From Micrasema longulum (taxonomy: Eukaryota; Arthropoda; Insecta; Trichoptera; Brachycentridae), in contig JAGVSM010001158.1 of the NCBI GenBank assembly GCA_022494885.1, forward strand, positions 124,001 to 188,000: 64,000 nucleotides of DNA. Direction: 5' to 3'. The notes under the pieces are model-generated. The model ran no database searches and was not told the origin of the DNA. It saw only the letters and a list, made by a program, of their open reading frames with translations. This document shows positions 30,360 through 40,655 of this stretch, in pieces; position 1 is the first letter of the stretch, and each line of letters opens with the position of its first letter. The translations under genes and the position numbers were made by a program.

Positions 30360-30760
30360 CTGAAATAACTCCGCGTGTGACGTCAGAGATTGTTCTCTGT
30401 CAGTTCTCCCGATTGGTTCGTTTACAGTAAGCATACCGGATATCCTTCACAGCTCTCATATCATTGATTGTTTCATATGCACCAGTGACGTCGTTCAAAG
30501 TAGTGCGTTTTCATAATAATATATTTTTCGTATTTTTTTCGTGCATTTTCAAGAAAATTTCCCGTACAAATAAATGCTCTAATTTTTACTGCCTGCCAAA
30601 AAACATTTTTTGTATCCGATTTCCCGTAGGGCTGAAGTTCCTCATTAGCAGAGAAGAAATATATAAAAAAATTGAGTCACTTGCGAAAAATGTAAATTGG
30701 ATTTTGAACACTGAACAGTCCTCTTTAAAACAGGTGGAAAGAGGACGACTCTTAAAATAA
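30360..30760 (+). promoter_or_regulatory. Promoter-like block with CRE sites and an open frame
   Basis: TGACGTCA at about 30379, a second CAGTGACGTCG at about 30482 and an inverted CCAAT (GATTGGTTCG) at about 30411 lie in a GC-richer block free of repeats. A 98-codon frame starts at 30464 (MIVSYAPVTSFKVVRF, later ISREEIYKKIESLAKNVNWI). I do not recognise the peptide. The combination is suggestive but unproven, and the frame could be chance. Confidence 0.25.
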
Positions 30761-30839
30761 TTTTGAATACAATTTTTACATATAGTATAATGAAATAATA
30801 TAAAAAAATAAACTATGCCATATACCATAATATTGAGTA

Positions 30840-31299
30840 CTGAATTTTTTTTTTCTAAGTGAGTAAGAAAATCAATCCTGATGGGAGTAATTTTCTTTAT
30901 CTAACAAGTTTAGTCTTGTGAAAGACGAAGTGACGTTTTTCATTCGTCGTTCTTTGTGGGGGGTTATACTGTGCATATATACACAATGATCTTGCATATG
31001 TGTGTGTTATGTGTATGTATGGACATATTGAGAGAAGAATGGAAGTTTTTTGGTTGATTACTCGTATAAATCTTTCAATAGACTAAATGGTTTAAGTCAG
31101 ATTTCTTTTGTTAACGGAGATTCTTTATTATGAGACACAAAGCTATCAGCGAGTACATAGTTTAAAGAATTATATTAAATTCATCCAGATTAGAAAGGAA
31201 GCTTTTTTTGCGAATTGAAGTCCTAATAGAGACGAAAAAGTTTTTAGAAGGGATACAATTGTTTTCAATATTTTTTAATAGTTTTTTTTTTTTTTTTAA
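30840..31299. other. No recognisable feature
   Basis: AT-rich; nothing supported. Confidence 0.3.
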
Positions 31300-31420
31300 A
31301 TTTATTATCATTATATTACATACACAAAATTATAATTTATTTAAAGTTGCTTTGACTGTCTAACTAGGGTTATTTACCCCGTTCTAAGACAGTCAAAAAA
31401 ATATAAAAAACAGTAATCAA
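31300..31420 (-). mobile_element. LINE-type 3' trailer
   Basis: Minus strand: GTCTTAGAACGGGGTAAATA, ACCCTAGTTAGACAGTCAAA, then AATAATTTA-type AT-rich tail. It corresponds to 16440-16490 (GGAACGGGGTATATACCC). Confidence 0.45.
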
Positions 31421-31462
31421 TTTATATTAACAGTTATAAAGATACAGGACAAAGAAAAAACA

Positions 31463-31630
31463 AAGTAAAAAATGGAGTAAAAACATGGTAAAAAATGTAG
31501 TAAAAACATAGTAAAATGTAATAAAAACCTAATAAAATTGTAGTAAAAACATAGTAAAAATGTAGTAAAAACATAATAAAAATGTAGTAAAAACATAGTA
31601 AAAATGTAGTAAAAAAACGTAGCAAAAAAA
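31463..31630 (+). repeat. Minisatellite, ~21-22 bp unit
   Basis: About seven imperfect units of TAGTAAAAACATAGTAAAAA(T). The Phe/Tyr-rich frames on the minus strand here are artefacts of the repeat. Confidence 0.85.
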
Positions 31631-31714
31631 ATTGATAAAAACTTAAAAGTAAAATGCTTTGTTAAGAACTCATAAATATTAAATTTTGTTAACTGGTATC
31701 GGGTCAATCTATTA

Positions 31715-31965
31715 AATAACTAAATAAATATGTGAAATAAATAAAACAACTTTGTTTTTAACCACTAACTTTTTTTTTCCACCTACTGGTTTCAAAGCAA
31801 ACAAGTTTCTTCGTCAAGGTTTACGTAACTAATAAATCAATTCCTATTTTATTTTTATCATTTTTACTAAATACTACCTACATTTTTACTAAGACTATTA
31901 GGGTGGTATTAAAAAGTAAGTGGTTAAAAATAAAGTGGTTTTATTTATTTTATTATAATGAATAA
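31715..31965 (-). mobile_element. Penelope-like terminal repeat
   Basis: Begins and ends with related A/T-rich ends (GTGAAATAAATAAAACAACT at 31732 and AAAATAAAGTGGTTTTATTT near 31930) and carries the hammerhead motif in between. The segment after the core (TTACGTAACTAATAAATCAA, TTCCTATTTTATTTTTATCA) is shared with the endonuclease-bearing copy at 46.9-47.5 kb. Confidence 0.6.
31779..31820 (-). ncRNA. Hammerhead-like motif, TTGACGA variant
   Basis: ACC, TTGACGA, hairpin region, GAAA, ACCAGT (palindrome broken by one change), A, GGTGG. Stem I ACC/GGT pairs fully. Expected to be weak or inactive. Confidence 0.45.
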
Positions 31966-32532
31966 CCACAAAATTAGTTCTTCAAATACAAACTTTAAAA
32001 TAAATATCTACTTATAGGCATAAATATATTGATTAAATATTTATTTATAATTTTGAAACTCCGTTAGGGTTATAAACATATTATCATAAGTTTAAGTTAT
32101 TTTATGTTACGTCTGGTTAGTATAATCATTGTGTATTTTTTTGTTGATTTTTAATTTGTCTTGATTGTATTTTTTTCAAGTACGATTATTCAGGTAAATC
32201 ATTGAAGTGTTGTCGATTGTATAGTGTTTTTTACTGTCCAGCATTTGTCCTTGATTTTTTATTGATGAACTGTTGCTTTTATTTGGTAATATATTTGTGT
32301 ATGTCAAATAAGATAATTTTTATATATAAATAAAGAACTTTCAATGTAAAATAATGTTTTTTTCAAAAATTATTTTTTCAAAAATATTTACAAAATAGTC
32401 TTAAATTAAAGTCCTGCTTAGTTGCATACATACAACTCGTCAGCAGGTTCTTATAAATCACATTGATTAGTTACACTTACCCTACATTAACAATAATTTT
32501 ACTTGAAAAACGTTACATATTACATTACGAAA
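31966..32532. other. No recognisable feature
   Basis: AT-rich. TGTCGATTGTATAGTG and other short words, but no repeat assignment. Confidence 0.3.
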
Positions 32533-33600
32533 AATTCAAAACTATTACTAATACAAAAAACTTTTTTCTAATAACCATAATTTGAGCAAAGGTCTCACTC
32601 CTGTATTTAACTAAGTATTTTTAATATTGTTTGGTAACATGTTTAATATTTTAGGTATAATGTATTGCAGTCTCTTTTTTCCATACTTGCAATATCTAGG
32701 AACAGCTAGCCCTTCCATACTAATAAACCTGGTGTTGTAATCATGTACCAACTTGTGTTTATACTCGGAGTGCGACGCATGCTGACAAATTAATTTGTAT
32801 CAAAGTAGAGCCCTAACAGATAATTTATTTACAGATTTATACATCAATGATATTGAAATATTGTGTCTCTGGCGGTATACATCTTTATGTGGTAGGAATT
32901 TGATAATTGAATTTTGCAAAGTTTGAATAAAATTAATATAAGTTTCACTCGATAACCCCCAGGAAGTTATAGCGTATCGTATAATTGATTCAGAGAGAGA
33001 TAAATAAATAATTCGTAAAGTATTAAAAGGGACATAATATTTTAATATGTACATTCTATGACTTATTGCTCTTAATCGCTTACACAATTTTCTAATATGT
33101 ACATCTTATTTAAAATTGCAATCTATAGTTAAACCTAAATAAACATATTGCTCAATATTTTCACACATGCATAGTAGCATAATATCACTATGGATACACG
33201 TATAGTTATGTGATAAAATTGACGGTGTTATGTGAGTTTTATAGTTCGGTGATCTTATGTGCATAAGGTAGGTTTTCTTTGTGTTAATTATTAAACCTGC
33301 GTCATGCGACAATTTTCGCAGGTTTTAAAAGTCTTCTTGCAATAATTTATTTGCAGTTTTGAAATCCTTGTGAGGCACAACTAAAGCAGTATCATCGGCG
33401 TATACATTGTGTTTGACATTGTTAAATAGTTTATGCATGACTGTCACATATATAATATACAAGGTAGGGCCCAATATTGATCCTTGTGGCACCCCCGAAG
33501 AATATGTTTCAATATGTTCTTTTATTTTCATAATAAAAGAACAAGTTGTAATAGCGTATCTGAGACAACTGATATTTTTTGCATTGAAACAAAGTGGACT
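32533..33600 (-). pseudogene. LINE reverse transcriptase, C-terminal half (Jockey/R1-like)
   Basis: Minus strand from 33531: HIETYSSGVPQGSILGPTLY (RT motif B), KLFNNVKHNVYADDTALVVP (motif C with the catalytic YADD), then NTKKTYLMHI, QYVYLGLTIDCNFK (motif E region), YYVPFNTLRIIYLSLSESII, RYAITSWG, then SEYKHKLVHDYNTRFISMEG, YCKYGKKRLQYIIPKILNML, PNNIKNT and a stop near 32545. Order and spacing match the RT palm-thumb and C-terminus of a non-LTR ORF2. At least three frame breaks. The N-terminal endonuclease and RT motif A are missing, so it is 5'-truncated near 33600. The last ~115 bases recur at 62112-62225. Confidence 0.9.
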
Positions 33601-34369
33601 TAAAATTTTTATTTCAACCTGAAAAATATTTTTATGGTGAAATTGGAAAATGTTTTATTCACGTATAAAAGCTTATCAATATTTTTTGCATTTTTAACTT
33701 CGAAACGGCAAAAAGTGCACTCCTGTGTTTTATCCTCTAAGGTATACATATGTATTTAAAAACTCTTGGCTATAAACTAATCCTCACAATCTGAAAAAAC
33801 GTTTAACGATTCCAAAATGAGGCAGAAAAATTTGTTTTTTCGAGAAATCGAGATTGACAATTATATTTTTTTTAATCGTTCCGATCGTGCCAAAAAGAAA
33901 AAAAGAAATGTTTTTTTTTTGTTATTCACAATTGATTCGCGATTGAATGTAAAACGAGTGAAACCAAGCGAAAAAACAAAAAAGTAATAGTTCTTTTAAC
34001 TTTCCGAAAAAAAGCTGACTAAAAACATTTTTTTTTGCTTTTTTATTTTTTTTGCGTTCTCTTCAAAATAGATTTTCGTAGAAACTGATTGTCAAAATTA
34101 GTAAATTTTTCAACGTCAAGGCTCTTATTTTTCCTTATCAAGGATACATAAGATAAATATGTTGTTTTTTATTCTAGATTGAAAATTCAGTAATACTGTT
34201 TTCAAAAAGGAAAAACATCCTTTTATATCAGCAAATCTTTTATTTCACCCACCAAAATTGAAACAGATTTCTTTATTTTCCACTCTGTAAACATCCCGAG
34301 TCCCTTTTGCTTGAGGCAGAATATAAAGATACTTTAAGTTGATTCCTTATCGAGACATTTTTCGAACAA
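33601..34369. other. No recognisable feature
   Basis: AT-rich with many homopolymer runs. Runs up to the start of the diverged tandem repeat at 34370. Confidence 0.3.
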
Positions 34370-34760
34370 AATCCCTGGACGCTTCATAGATTACGGCCAT
34401 TTTGAGATACGAATGTAAAGTGTGCACATTTTATAACAATATTGCTTAAAATAGATTTGTGATACATCAAGTATTTTTCACTTGCAATTTAAATATAAAA
34501 TGCAACCATACCTTCAGAAGATTAATTGTTGATATTTTTTTTAGCAAATTTTGTAGACGCGTCATAGATACGGTCATTTTAAAATACCAATGTTGAGTGA
34601 GCATATTTTAGAAATCACAATACAGAATATTGCTTTAACTTTTTATGTGATACATCAAGAATGTTTTACTTCTTATTTAAATGTAAAAATAACCCTTGCC
34701 TTTAGAAGAGTCTAAGTCATAATTTTTTTATCATTTTTTTAGACGTTGACGTCTTGGTAT
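34370..34760 (+). repeat. Diverged tandem repeat, two ~180-bp units
   Basis: Unit 1 (about 34375-34555) and unit 2 (about 34556-34740) share CGTCATAGATACGGTCATTT / TTCATAGATTACGGCCATTT, then TTTGTGATACATCAAGTATT / TTATGTGATACATCAAGAAT, and CCTTCAGAAGATT / CCTTTAGAAGAGT. A third unit lies at 36160-36300, beyond the LINE plus mariner block, so those elements appear to sit within a former tandem array. Confidence 0.65.
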
Positions 34761-34799
34761 TGACAAATATGCCATAAGTCAGGTCGGGCAGGTGAAGTT

Positions 34800-34985
34800 T
34801 TGTGAAAATTGATGTTTAATCACTAACACCAAAAAGAGACTTGTGAAGACTTTGGTTTTTTTAGTGTTCATGTACGGTGTGGAGTGTTGGACACTGAGAG
34901 AATCGGAAAAAAAATCGAAGTTTTCAAAATGTGGTGTTTGCGACGAATGCGGAATTCCATGGATAGCCAGACTTACAAATATACA
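34800..34985 (+). pseudogene. RTE-like LINE fragment, 5' part split by mariner
   Basis: Plus strand: KRLVKTLVFLVFMYGVECWT, LRESEKK, then in a shifted frame VFKMWCLRRMRNSMDSQ-like (compare FEMW--RR-LRIPWTA--TN). The standard YG-E-WTL and FEMW blocks identify it. The frame would run into 35893, where matching downstream sequence resumes. Confidence 0.75.
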
Positions 34986-35893
34986 TGTGTGTCCTGAAAG
35001 TAATGTCAGTGAATTTTTTGACGCGAATATATGTTGGAGCGCCTGCAAACTGGTTAAGAATGGTGGTGGGTGAAGTCAGCTAACGAACGCTGTGTCTCTC
35101 AGTCTTCACCGGTTATCCGGAGAGTGAGGGCTGGCGTTTCTACGGAAGTACTTTTGGGACCTTGTAAAAAGTCAAAATTTAGCGCTCGGTAAAGCAAAGG
35201 ATAGCGATCAAGTTTCGCGTCAAACTTGGTAAGATTGACGGGAAAATTGTCCAAATGATCAAGACTGCCTTTATAGAATATGTTCATCGGATCGGCAAAA
35301 GGTTGGCGTCTCTCGCCCTAAGAAGGCCAGGATGAGCAGATCCAAAATCAAGACGATTCTCATTGCGTTTATTTCTAGATATATCATTTAGCCAACTGGT
35401 TTTAAAGTCTGGTACGCACAATTGATATAAAAAAAACTGGTCCATTACGATTTTACAACTGTGAAAGCTAAGTTTTATATCGAAGCGTTAGAAAGACTGA
35501 AACACAAGATTCAACGCGTCCGGCCGGACATTGCAGACGACTGGAAATTGCATCACGACAACGTGCCGGCCCACAAAGCCTTCCTCATCAATGATTCCCC
35601 AGCCCCCCAAGTTTGGACTTGGCTCCCCCAACTTCTTTTTGTTTACACGCCTGAAGATCCCATGAAAAGAAAGCATTTCGGGACTATCAAGGTATCTAAA
35701 AAGCTTGTACCTTGGACTTAAGAAGCATTCCCGAGGAGGCCTACCGTGGCACATTCGATGCCTGAAAAAAATGCTGGAGCCTAAACATCAACGCAACAGG
35801 AGCCTATTTTGCAGAATTTTTATGTGTCGTAAAAAAAAGTTTAACAACTTTTTTGTAATCGACTCACTGACATTACATTCCGGACGCACCATG
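34986..35893 (+). pseudogene. mariner-family transposase copy, degenerate
   Basis: Terminal inverted repeats: left TGTGTCCTGAAAGTAATGTC (about 34989) and right, reversed, TGCGTCCGGAATGTAATGTC (about 35890), continuing with AGTGA on both. Inside, plus strand: SKIKTILIAF near 35345, VKAKFYIEALERLKHKIQRV, WKLHHDNVPAHKAFLI (the mariner HHDN-PAH box around the second catalytic Asp), then DLRSIPEEAYRGTFDA, INATGAYFAEF (compare IP--AY---F--W and GAYFEGD). Total ~900 bp against ~1.3 kb for intact mariners, with stops, frameshifts and deletions. Inserted into the RTE-like LINE. HNVPAHKA-type wording places it in the mariner branch. Confidence 0.85.
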
Positions 35894-36160
35894 TGTCTAT
35901 ACTCCAGGTACTGGACATAAAAAAAAACTTACATCCATGTGCGAGAAAATAATTCTGCAGTTCTTAGGACAACTCTGATAGTTCGGAGAAAACTATCTTG
36001 CTGGGAATTGTCGAAGGGAAAAAGCTGACAAATGCCTAGAGTTAAATACAGAAGAGCACAAAATCATTTCAGATGAAGGAAAACTGTCAACAGATGAACC
36101 ATGCCGGGAGTCAGGCGTGATCATAATCCTCAGACATGAGGCACGGATTGAAGGGAAGAG
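35894..36160 (+). pseudogene. RTE-like LINE fragment, 3' part after mariner
   Basis: Reading KLTSMCEKIILQFLGQL, FGENYLAGNCRREKA, then CRESGVIIILRHEARIEGKR recalls the LGH-------E--I--GK--G end of ORF2 and continues the fragment at 34800-34985. Low but consistent similarity; supports the nested-insertion view. Confidence 0.5.
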
Positions 36161-36300
36161 ATAACGGTCATTTTGAGATACTATTTTGTTACAGATTAAG
36201 TGTGCATATGTAATGAGATTTTCTTCTTGTAATTCAAATGTGAAATACAACCATACCTTTAGAAGATTTCTTTTCGGTAAAATTTTATACTATAGCCTCC
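36160..36300 (+). repeat. Third unit of the ~180-bp tandem repeat
   Basis: AACGGTCATTTTGAGATACT, TTAAGTGTGCATATGTAATG, AATACAACCATACCTTTAGA, AGATTTC: matches the units at 34375 and 34556. Confidence 0.6.
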
Positions 36301-37049
36301 TGATTTATCTTTTGGCCGTCTGACAAATGTGCATCCTCGAAGTTTTTAACATTCGTACTTGCCTTCGAACCTCTGTAATAGATGCTCATATTATTTTATT
36401 CATACTTCATACAGCAATAACAATAATATTTTTCTCAAAAATTACTCTACAGGCGGCATATTTACGTTTAAAGTTATACCTTTCCTGGGTCCGTATTTTA
36501 ATGGGAGTTTATTTACAAAAAAAAAAAATTTTCTTCATGAAAAATAGGAAATGTTTACAATTTTTTTTCCAAGCATGTAAAATAGGTTGCTGACAAAAAT
36601 GTTTTAATTTTCATAATTTTCAATAAATATACACATTTTTGTACAAAAATATCGATGTTAGTTTATATGGTCTTGATATGTAGGTACAGATGAAGAAAGC
36701 GTTCATAATCGCAGCCCTGCTGGCTTACCATAAACTAATTCGTAATCGACCTTCTTTCGTCCAGAAACTTAAATAAATCGGTATCACAAGTGGATTTTAT
36801 TCGGTTTCGTGTCAGTAAAGGAATTGTTGGAAAAACTTTTATTTTTTCTATAAATTCGCCCACTGACAGCGTCAGCTTATTATGTAGGAATTCATTCACA
36901 ATTATGAATATTTTCATTATAGATTTAATGTATGAGAATTTTATTGACATATACATACTCAAACCAATAATTGTTGAATGAAAAAACCAACCATTAAGGC
37001 TGTATTTTTATTTAAAAAAACAATTTAAAAAAAAAGGTCAGGTACTTAC
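36301..37049. other. No firm feature
   Basis: A 75-codon minus frame (36735-36962) with LPLLTRNRIKS-like sequence (actual: FPTIPLLTRNRIKSTCDTDL) is unidentified. If the exon at 37050-37236 is real this is its downstream intron or next exon, but no acceptor is evident. Confidence 0.2.
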
Positions 37050-37236
37050 TTGATATAAAAAATATATTAACATTAACACTGCATCTATAACTAGGTTCCA
37101 AATATTATATACAGTATTGCTGTGCTTTTGAACAATAAACAAAATTAAGTTTCTTACGCTTGTGGCACTAGGATCACCAAACACTGCCATTTTTTTCAAA
37201 GGAGAGGGATTTCTACATCCTCATCCAACTCAACGC
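37050..37236 (-). CDS. Candidate exon with start codon (host gene, unknown)
   Basis: Minus strand: acceptor TTGATTTTTTATTTCAG ends at 37237. The 187-base exon has 46 bases of leader, then ATG at 37190 in context AAAAAAATGGCA. It is open for 47 codons (MAVFGDPSATSVRNLILFIV, QKHSNTVYNIWNLVIDAVLM, LIYFLYQ) and ends at a consensus donor CAA, GTAAGTA (37049), exactly on a codon boundary. An upstream in-frame TGA makes this ATG the start. The peptide is hydrophobic, perhaps membrane-inserting. No family recognised. No repeat match. A LINE-A copy begins just upstream, inside the would-be intron. Confidence 0.4.
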
Positions 37237-37264
37237 CTGAAATAAAAAATCAATTTTTGATTCC

Positions 37265-37415
37265 AATTGTGATAAAGGTTTTAGCTCCTTTACTTCACAA
37301 AAGTCGACAGAAAGAAGAGTTGAGGAAATGACATGTCATAAGCCCTGTAAATGTCGAGACATCCATATTCCTTTCTCAAAAATGTTTTCCCTCTCTGTTG
37401 AAATAAATTTTAAAC
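37265..37415 (+). mobile_element. LINE-A 3' end with internal deletion
   Basis: GATAAAGGTTTTAGCTCCTT, TTCACAAAAGTCGACAGAAA, then directly GACATGTCATAAGCCCTGTA, AATGTCGAGACATCC. The ~70 bases between the frame end and the trailer are deleted. Confidence 0.65.
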
Positions 37416-38139
37416 AGTATTTAAATTTACTTATACAACTAAGACTGTGTCATCATTTAGATAAAACTTTTGCTTTCTGTGAGGTAGAAAATCAGAGCAA
37501 TAACATTGTCATTTCATGTTCTTAGTTCGACCTTGTTGATGGTAACTGTGCACGTCGTTAGTCGCATCATATAACAGCTAGCAGTAGCGGGCCTCAATGG
37601 TGCCTTATGCTGTAATTATTTATTACTTACGCAATTAGTGAGAAATAATTACGCACGTAATAAGACAGTATGTTCGTGACGCTCACAATCTACCAGCGAA
37701 AACCTTAGAATGGCTGCCTGAAGTGTTAGCAATAATTCGTATTAATTTATCTTTATATATATAATTCCTGTGTACGTGTGATGTCACCGTTCTCGTCCTG
37801 AACAAACGGTCTCACCGATTTACGTGGGGTTTTCAGAGAAATATAGATCTTTGCGCTGTGCGTGTTTGTAGATATTAAAATCTTCAATCTAAAATGTTTA
37901 AAAAAAGTTAGGAGCATAAATGTTTTATTAATCGATCCACAAGGGTTGCATTCGAGGAAAATGGACTTGCCAAAAAATGGAAAGATGTTGTTTTTTTGTG
38001 TATAAAAAAAGTATGTTTTTGAATATTTACAAACAGCATTTTTTGTGGATCTCAATCGCACGTTTAGTAGCAACAATTCACGGACAGTGTATACTTGTAA
38101 TGCCGTATTGAATAGACTTCATTAACTCGGCAATAGTTA
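37416..38139. other. No recognisable feature
   Basis: A 107-codon minus frame (37753-38076) has no recognisable motif. Composition is moderate around 37500-37700. Confidence 0.25.
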
Positions 38140-38565
38140 TTCCCACGTATCTGATATATTTAGTGTAGGATATTGTTCCTATAGAACCAACCTTTAGAAC
38201 TTTTTCAAAGATGGTGAATAGTAATTATATTTATTTATTCATGCATTCCATAATTTATACAGTTTTTTGTTTACTTTGCCCAGCTGTATGAAACAGTACT
38301 TATGATTTTCTTGTTGTATTACTGTAGAATGTTTTATTATTTAAACTTATTACTGAATATGCTGTATAATTTTTAGGTTAATTTAAAAAATATAAATGTT
38401 GTATAATTTTTAGGTTTAATTTTGTTTTATAAATCTTAAGTATAAAGTAAATTCAACATAAAAATAAAAAATGAAAATTCTAAGCCAAATATGTTAGTAT
38501 TATAAATGTATGTAAAAGGCAGATTTGCCGTTTATGTTAATAAAATAAAATTAAAAAATTTAAAA
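38140..38565 (+). repeat. R38 repeat, longest copy
   Basis: Starts near CTCGGCAATAGTTATTCCCA and runs through TCTGATATATTTAGTGTAGG, AACTTTTTCAAAGATGGTGA, TTACTTTGCCCAGCTGTATG to AAAAGGCAGATTTGCCGTTT, ATGTTAATAAAAT and an A-rich tail. The internal word GTATAATTTTTAGGTT is doubled (38368 and 38401). A reversed copy is at 50810-51190; fragments at 10627 and 40610. Looks like the 3' end of a retroposon. Confidence 0.65.
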
Positions 38566-38659
38566 ATTTCTACCCATTTATTTCTTTTAATTGGATTTTT
38601 GGTTACACTAAAATAATATTAAATTCAATACATTTAAAAAAAATCGTATTCCTACATAA

Positions 38660-38913
38660 GAACACCACTTTGTAGGTGAGGCGACCGGAGTTTGACGTTT
38701 GCAAAAAGAAAGCCATATTTGAAAAAATATTAATTTTATGTTTTGGAATTCAATCATAAACAAGTACCTACTTAAATTCAATATTTTTTAAATAACAACA
38801 ATTTTTAGTTTTGGAATTTAATTACAAACAAGTACCTAGATGAAACGTATTTTTCCAAGATGATAGCAGGCAAACCAACGTTCGGGCAGGACAACGCCTG
38901 TTGGGTCCGCTAG
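38660..38913 (+). mobile_element. Helitron 3' terminus (non-autonomous)
   Basis: The 3' end has a short hairpin (GGACAAC...GTTGGGTCC, 38889-38908), then GCTAG (38909-38913), then host T. Insect Helitrons end this way (hairpin close to a CTRR terminus, inserted before T). Upstream, the word TTTTGGAATTYAATYAYAAA occurs twice (about 38751 and 38813). The 5' boundary is a guess. No Rep/helicase coding. Confidence 0.6.
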
Positions 38914-38994
38914 TTATAGAAATAATAGACAAGAAATACGCAAATCCACAAATTTAGTGTACCCTTTCATATAACTGGTACGCTTAATTCATAT

Positions 38995-39330
38995 TTTTCT
39001 ACAAGATTTCGATATATCGTTTTGTTGTCATCTGTTACACGAGCGTTAGGTGATCACGTGATCAGTCTTACCCTTCAGGTGCCAGTCAAGGAACAGTGTG
39101 TTTTTACAGTTTAAACAACCTTTAAAATCAATATTACATCTCCACTCTGCCAGAAATCGAACCCAGGACTCAAAAATGGTAGGTGATGCGCCAAAACTTC
39201 TCGACGAGGTGCACTTATCTCCAGTCGATTTCTTTATACAGGATTTTGACCTTAGAGCGGCCATCGAGTCGAAAACACTCGCCCAAGGTTCCGGTTCTAT
39301 TTCACACTTAGAACTGTATTCTTTATCCAA
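38995..39330 (-). mobile_element. SINE2b copy
   Basis: Minus strand: 5' extension (AACCTTGGGCGAGTGTTTTC, GACTCGATGGCCGCTCTAAG), tRNA-like middle with CCTGGGTTCGATTTCTGGCA, then body (TTGACTGGCACCTGAAGGGT, AAGACTGATCACGTGATCAC). Matches 18.21-18.56 and 58.80-59.08 kb across extension and body. Confidence 0.65.
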
Positions 39331-39424
39331 CTGAACATATACTTTTCATCTCAACTGACCAATATCCCAACAAAGAAGAATTATACACCCTTTTTAAAGC
39401 CCCCTTTAAACACCCTTTCCAACC

Positions 39425-39545
39425 TAGATTATAGAATTATTAAGGAACGAGGAAATCTAGGCGTTTACAGGGCTTATGACTTGTTATTAGCTGGCTTCAA
39501 AATCACTTTACACACTGTGTAACATTCGCCACTCTACCTTATGTT
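39425..39545 (-). mobile_element. LINE-A 3' end
   Basis: Minus-sense copy: AAATCTAGGCGTTTACAGGG, CTTATGACTTGTTATTAGCT, ACTTTACACACTGTGTAACA (given on plus). No inverted partner adjacent. Confidence 0.6.
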
Positions 39546-39789
39546 TGTCAATTTACATCTACACAATTTTCAGAAGTTGTAGGTGCATCTAAAATATCTA
39601 TTCAAAGAGGGCGTTTTATCTTATTATTTTACGCTTTGACATCTCTTGACGTTTTTTAATCAAGATCGACCATTAATTCAAATTATACTGCCTACCGCTA
39701 GCAGTCAGTGTCTACTCTAGAGTAAGTTTGAAAAAAAAAAAAATATTTAATGTATTGTACATCTCATTTTCACCAAGTATTCTTGAAAA

Positions 39790-39930
39790 TGTGTCTTTAA
39801 ATAAATGTTTGTAAATATTTGTATATAACCATTAATGGATTTGTTTCTCTCTACCGGTTTCAAGGCATACCAATATCTTCGTCAGGATACTCATCACACT
39901 AACATGCAAAACGCCCTATACACCTTCACC
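39790..39930 (-). mobile_element. Penelope-like 3' end
   Basis: Hammerhead motif with flanks shared with the 27.45-kb and 19.4-kb copies (ACTAACATGCAAAACGCCCT, ATACACCTTCACC). Confidence 0.55.
39847..39889 (-). ncRNA. Hammerhead-like ribozyme motif (ACCGGT type), intact core
   Basis: TATC, CTGACGA, hairpin AAGATA-TTGG-TAT(GC)CTT, GAAA, ACCGGT, A, GAGAG. Core intact. Stem II is good with a two-base bulge. Stem I pairs C-G, T-A and T-A with one mismatch. Confidence 0.55.
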
Positions 39931-39934
39931 ATAG

Positions 39935-40195
39935 TCATCATCATCATCATTCCCCTTTCCGCACCGCATAAGGCATTGCACTAGTACACTAACCGTAGCG
40001 TATCTTGATCATTTTTGTTACATGAAGGTAAAATGATTTGTCGTACGCTTCAGGTGCGAGTCCATGAACTATAAAATACTCTTGTGTAAAAACACCATTT
40101 TAGATAAACATTTCATGTCAACCATGTCGGGAATCGAACCCGAGACCTCTCGCATGGTAACCAAACGCGCTGGCCACTACGCCACGAGGCTGACA
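39935..40195 (-). mobile_element. SINE2, near full-length
   Basis: Minus strand: CCTCGTGGCGTAGTGGCCAG (A-box region), CGAGAGGTCTCGGGTTCGAT, TCCCGACATGGTTGACATGA, body (CATGGACTCGCACCTGAAGC, TTTACCTTCATGTAACAAAA), tail (GGTGCGGAAAGGGGAATGAT, then GATGATGA). The tRNA-like head is well kept. Confidence 0.8.
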
Positions 40196-40604
40196 GTAGT
40201 TGCATACAAATATAAAACCAACGTGTCTTTAGGACCCATATTAATTTTGTGGGAACGATGGTTGAAAAGAGTTATTATTTCTATAAAATTAATCTTTGTT
40301 TTGGTCAAAGTATTAACAAAGTATACTTACATTTTTTTTGTATCGAGTCGTGCCAGGGTTTAAACTGGTGAAACTATAATATGCAAATATTCATTTCTAA
40401 TGGGATATTAAACCTTCAATAATTTGTTTGATAATTATTTATCAAGTTTAAAAAATATATTTCAGAAATCGGTACCGTTTTTTCGTTCTCGGTAATTAAA
40501 GAGATAAAAATAAAAAATAAATTCTGGGTCCAAACTAGCACGTCATTAGTTTCAATGAGATTAAATCTTTTCCTAGGAAACAAGTAAATAGTCAGTTAAC
40601 AAAA
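40196..40604. other. No recognisable feature
   Basis: Starts with a scrap shared with the 27.55-kb inverted repeat (AAATATAAAACCAACG). The rest is AT-rich and unremarkable. Confidence 0.3.
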
Positions 40605-40655
40605 GTTTATTTAAAAGATTTGCCGTTCATGTAAATAAAATTTAAAAAAATATTT
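40605..40655 (+). repeat. R38 3'-end scrap
   Basis: AAAAGATTTGCCGTTCATGT, AAATAAAATTTAAAAA: last ~45 bases of R38 with A-rich tail. Confidence 0.4.

Noticed and set aside
31463..31630. Regularly spaced repeats as a CRISPR-like array
   Set aside because: Units are contiguous low-complexity TAGTAAAAACA words without unique spacers.
31417..31707. Phe/Tyr-rich 96-codon minus frame
   Set aside because: Translation of a 21-22 bp A-rich minisatellite.
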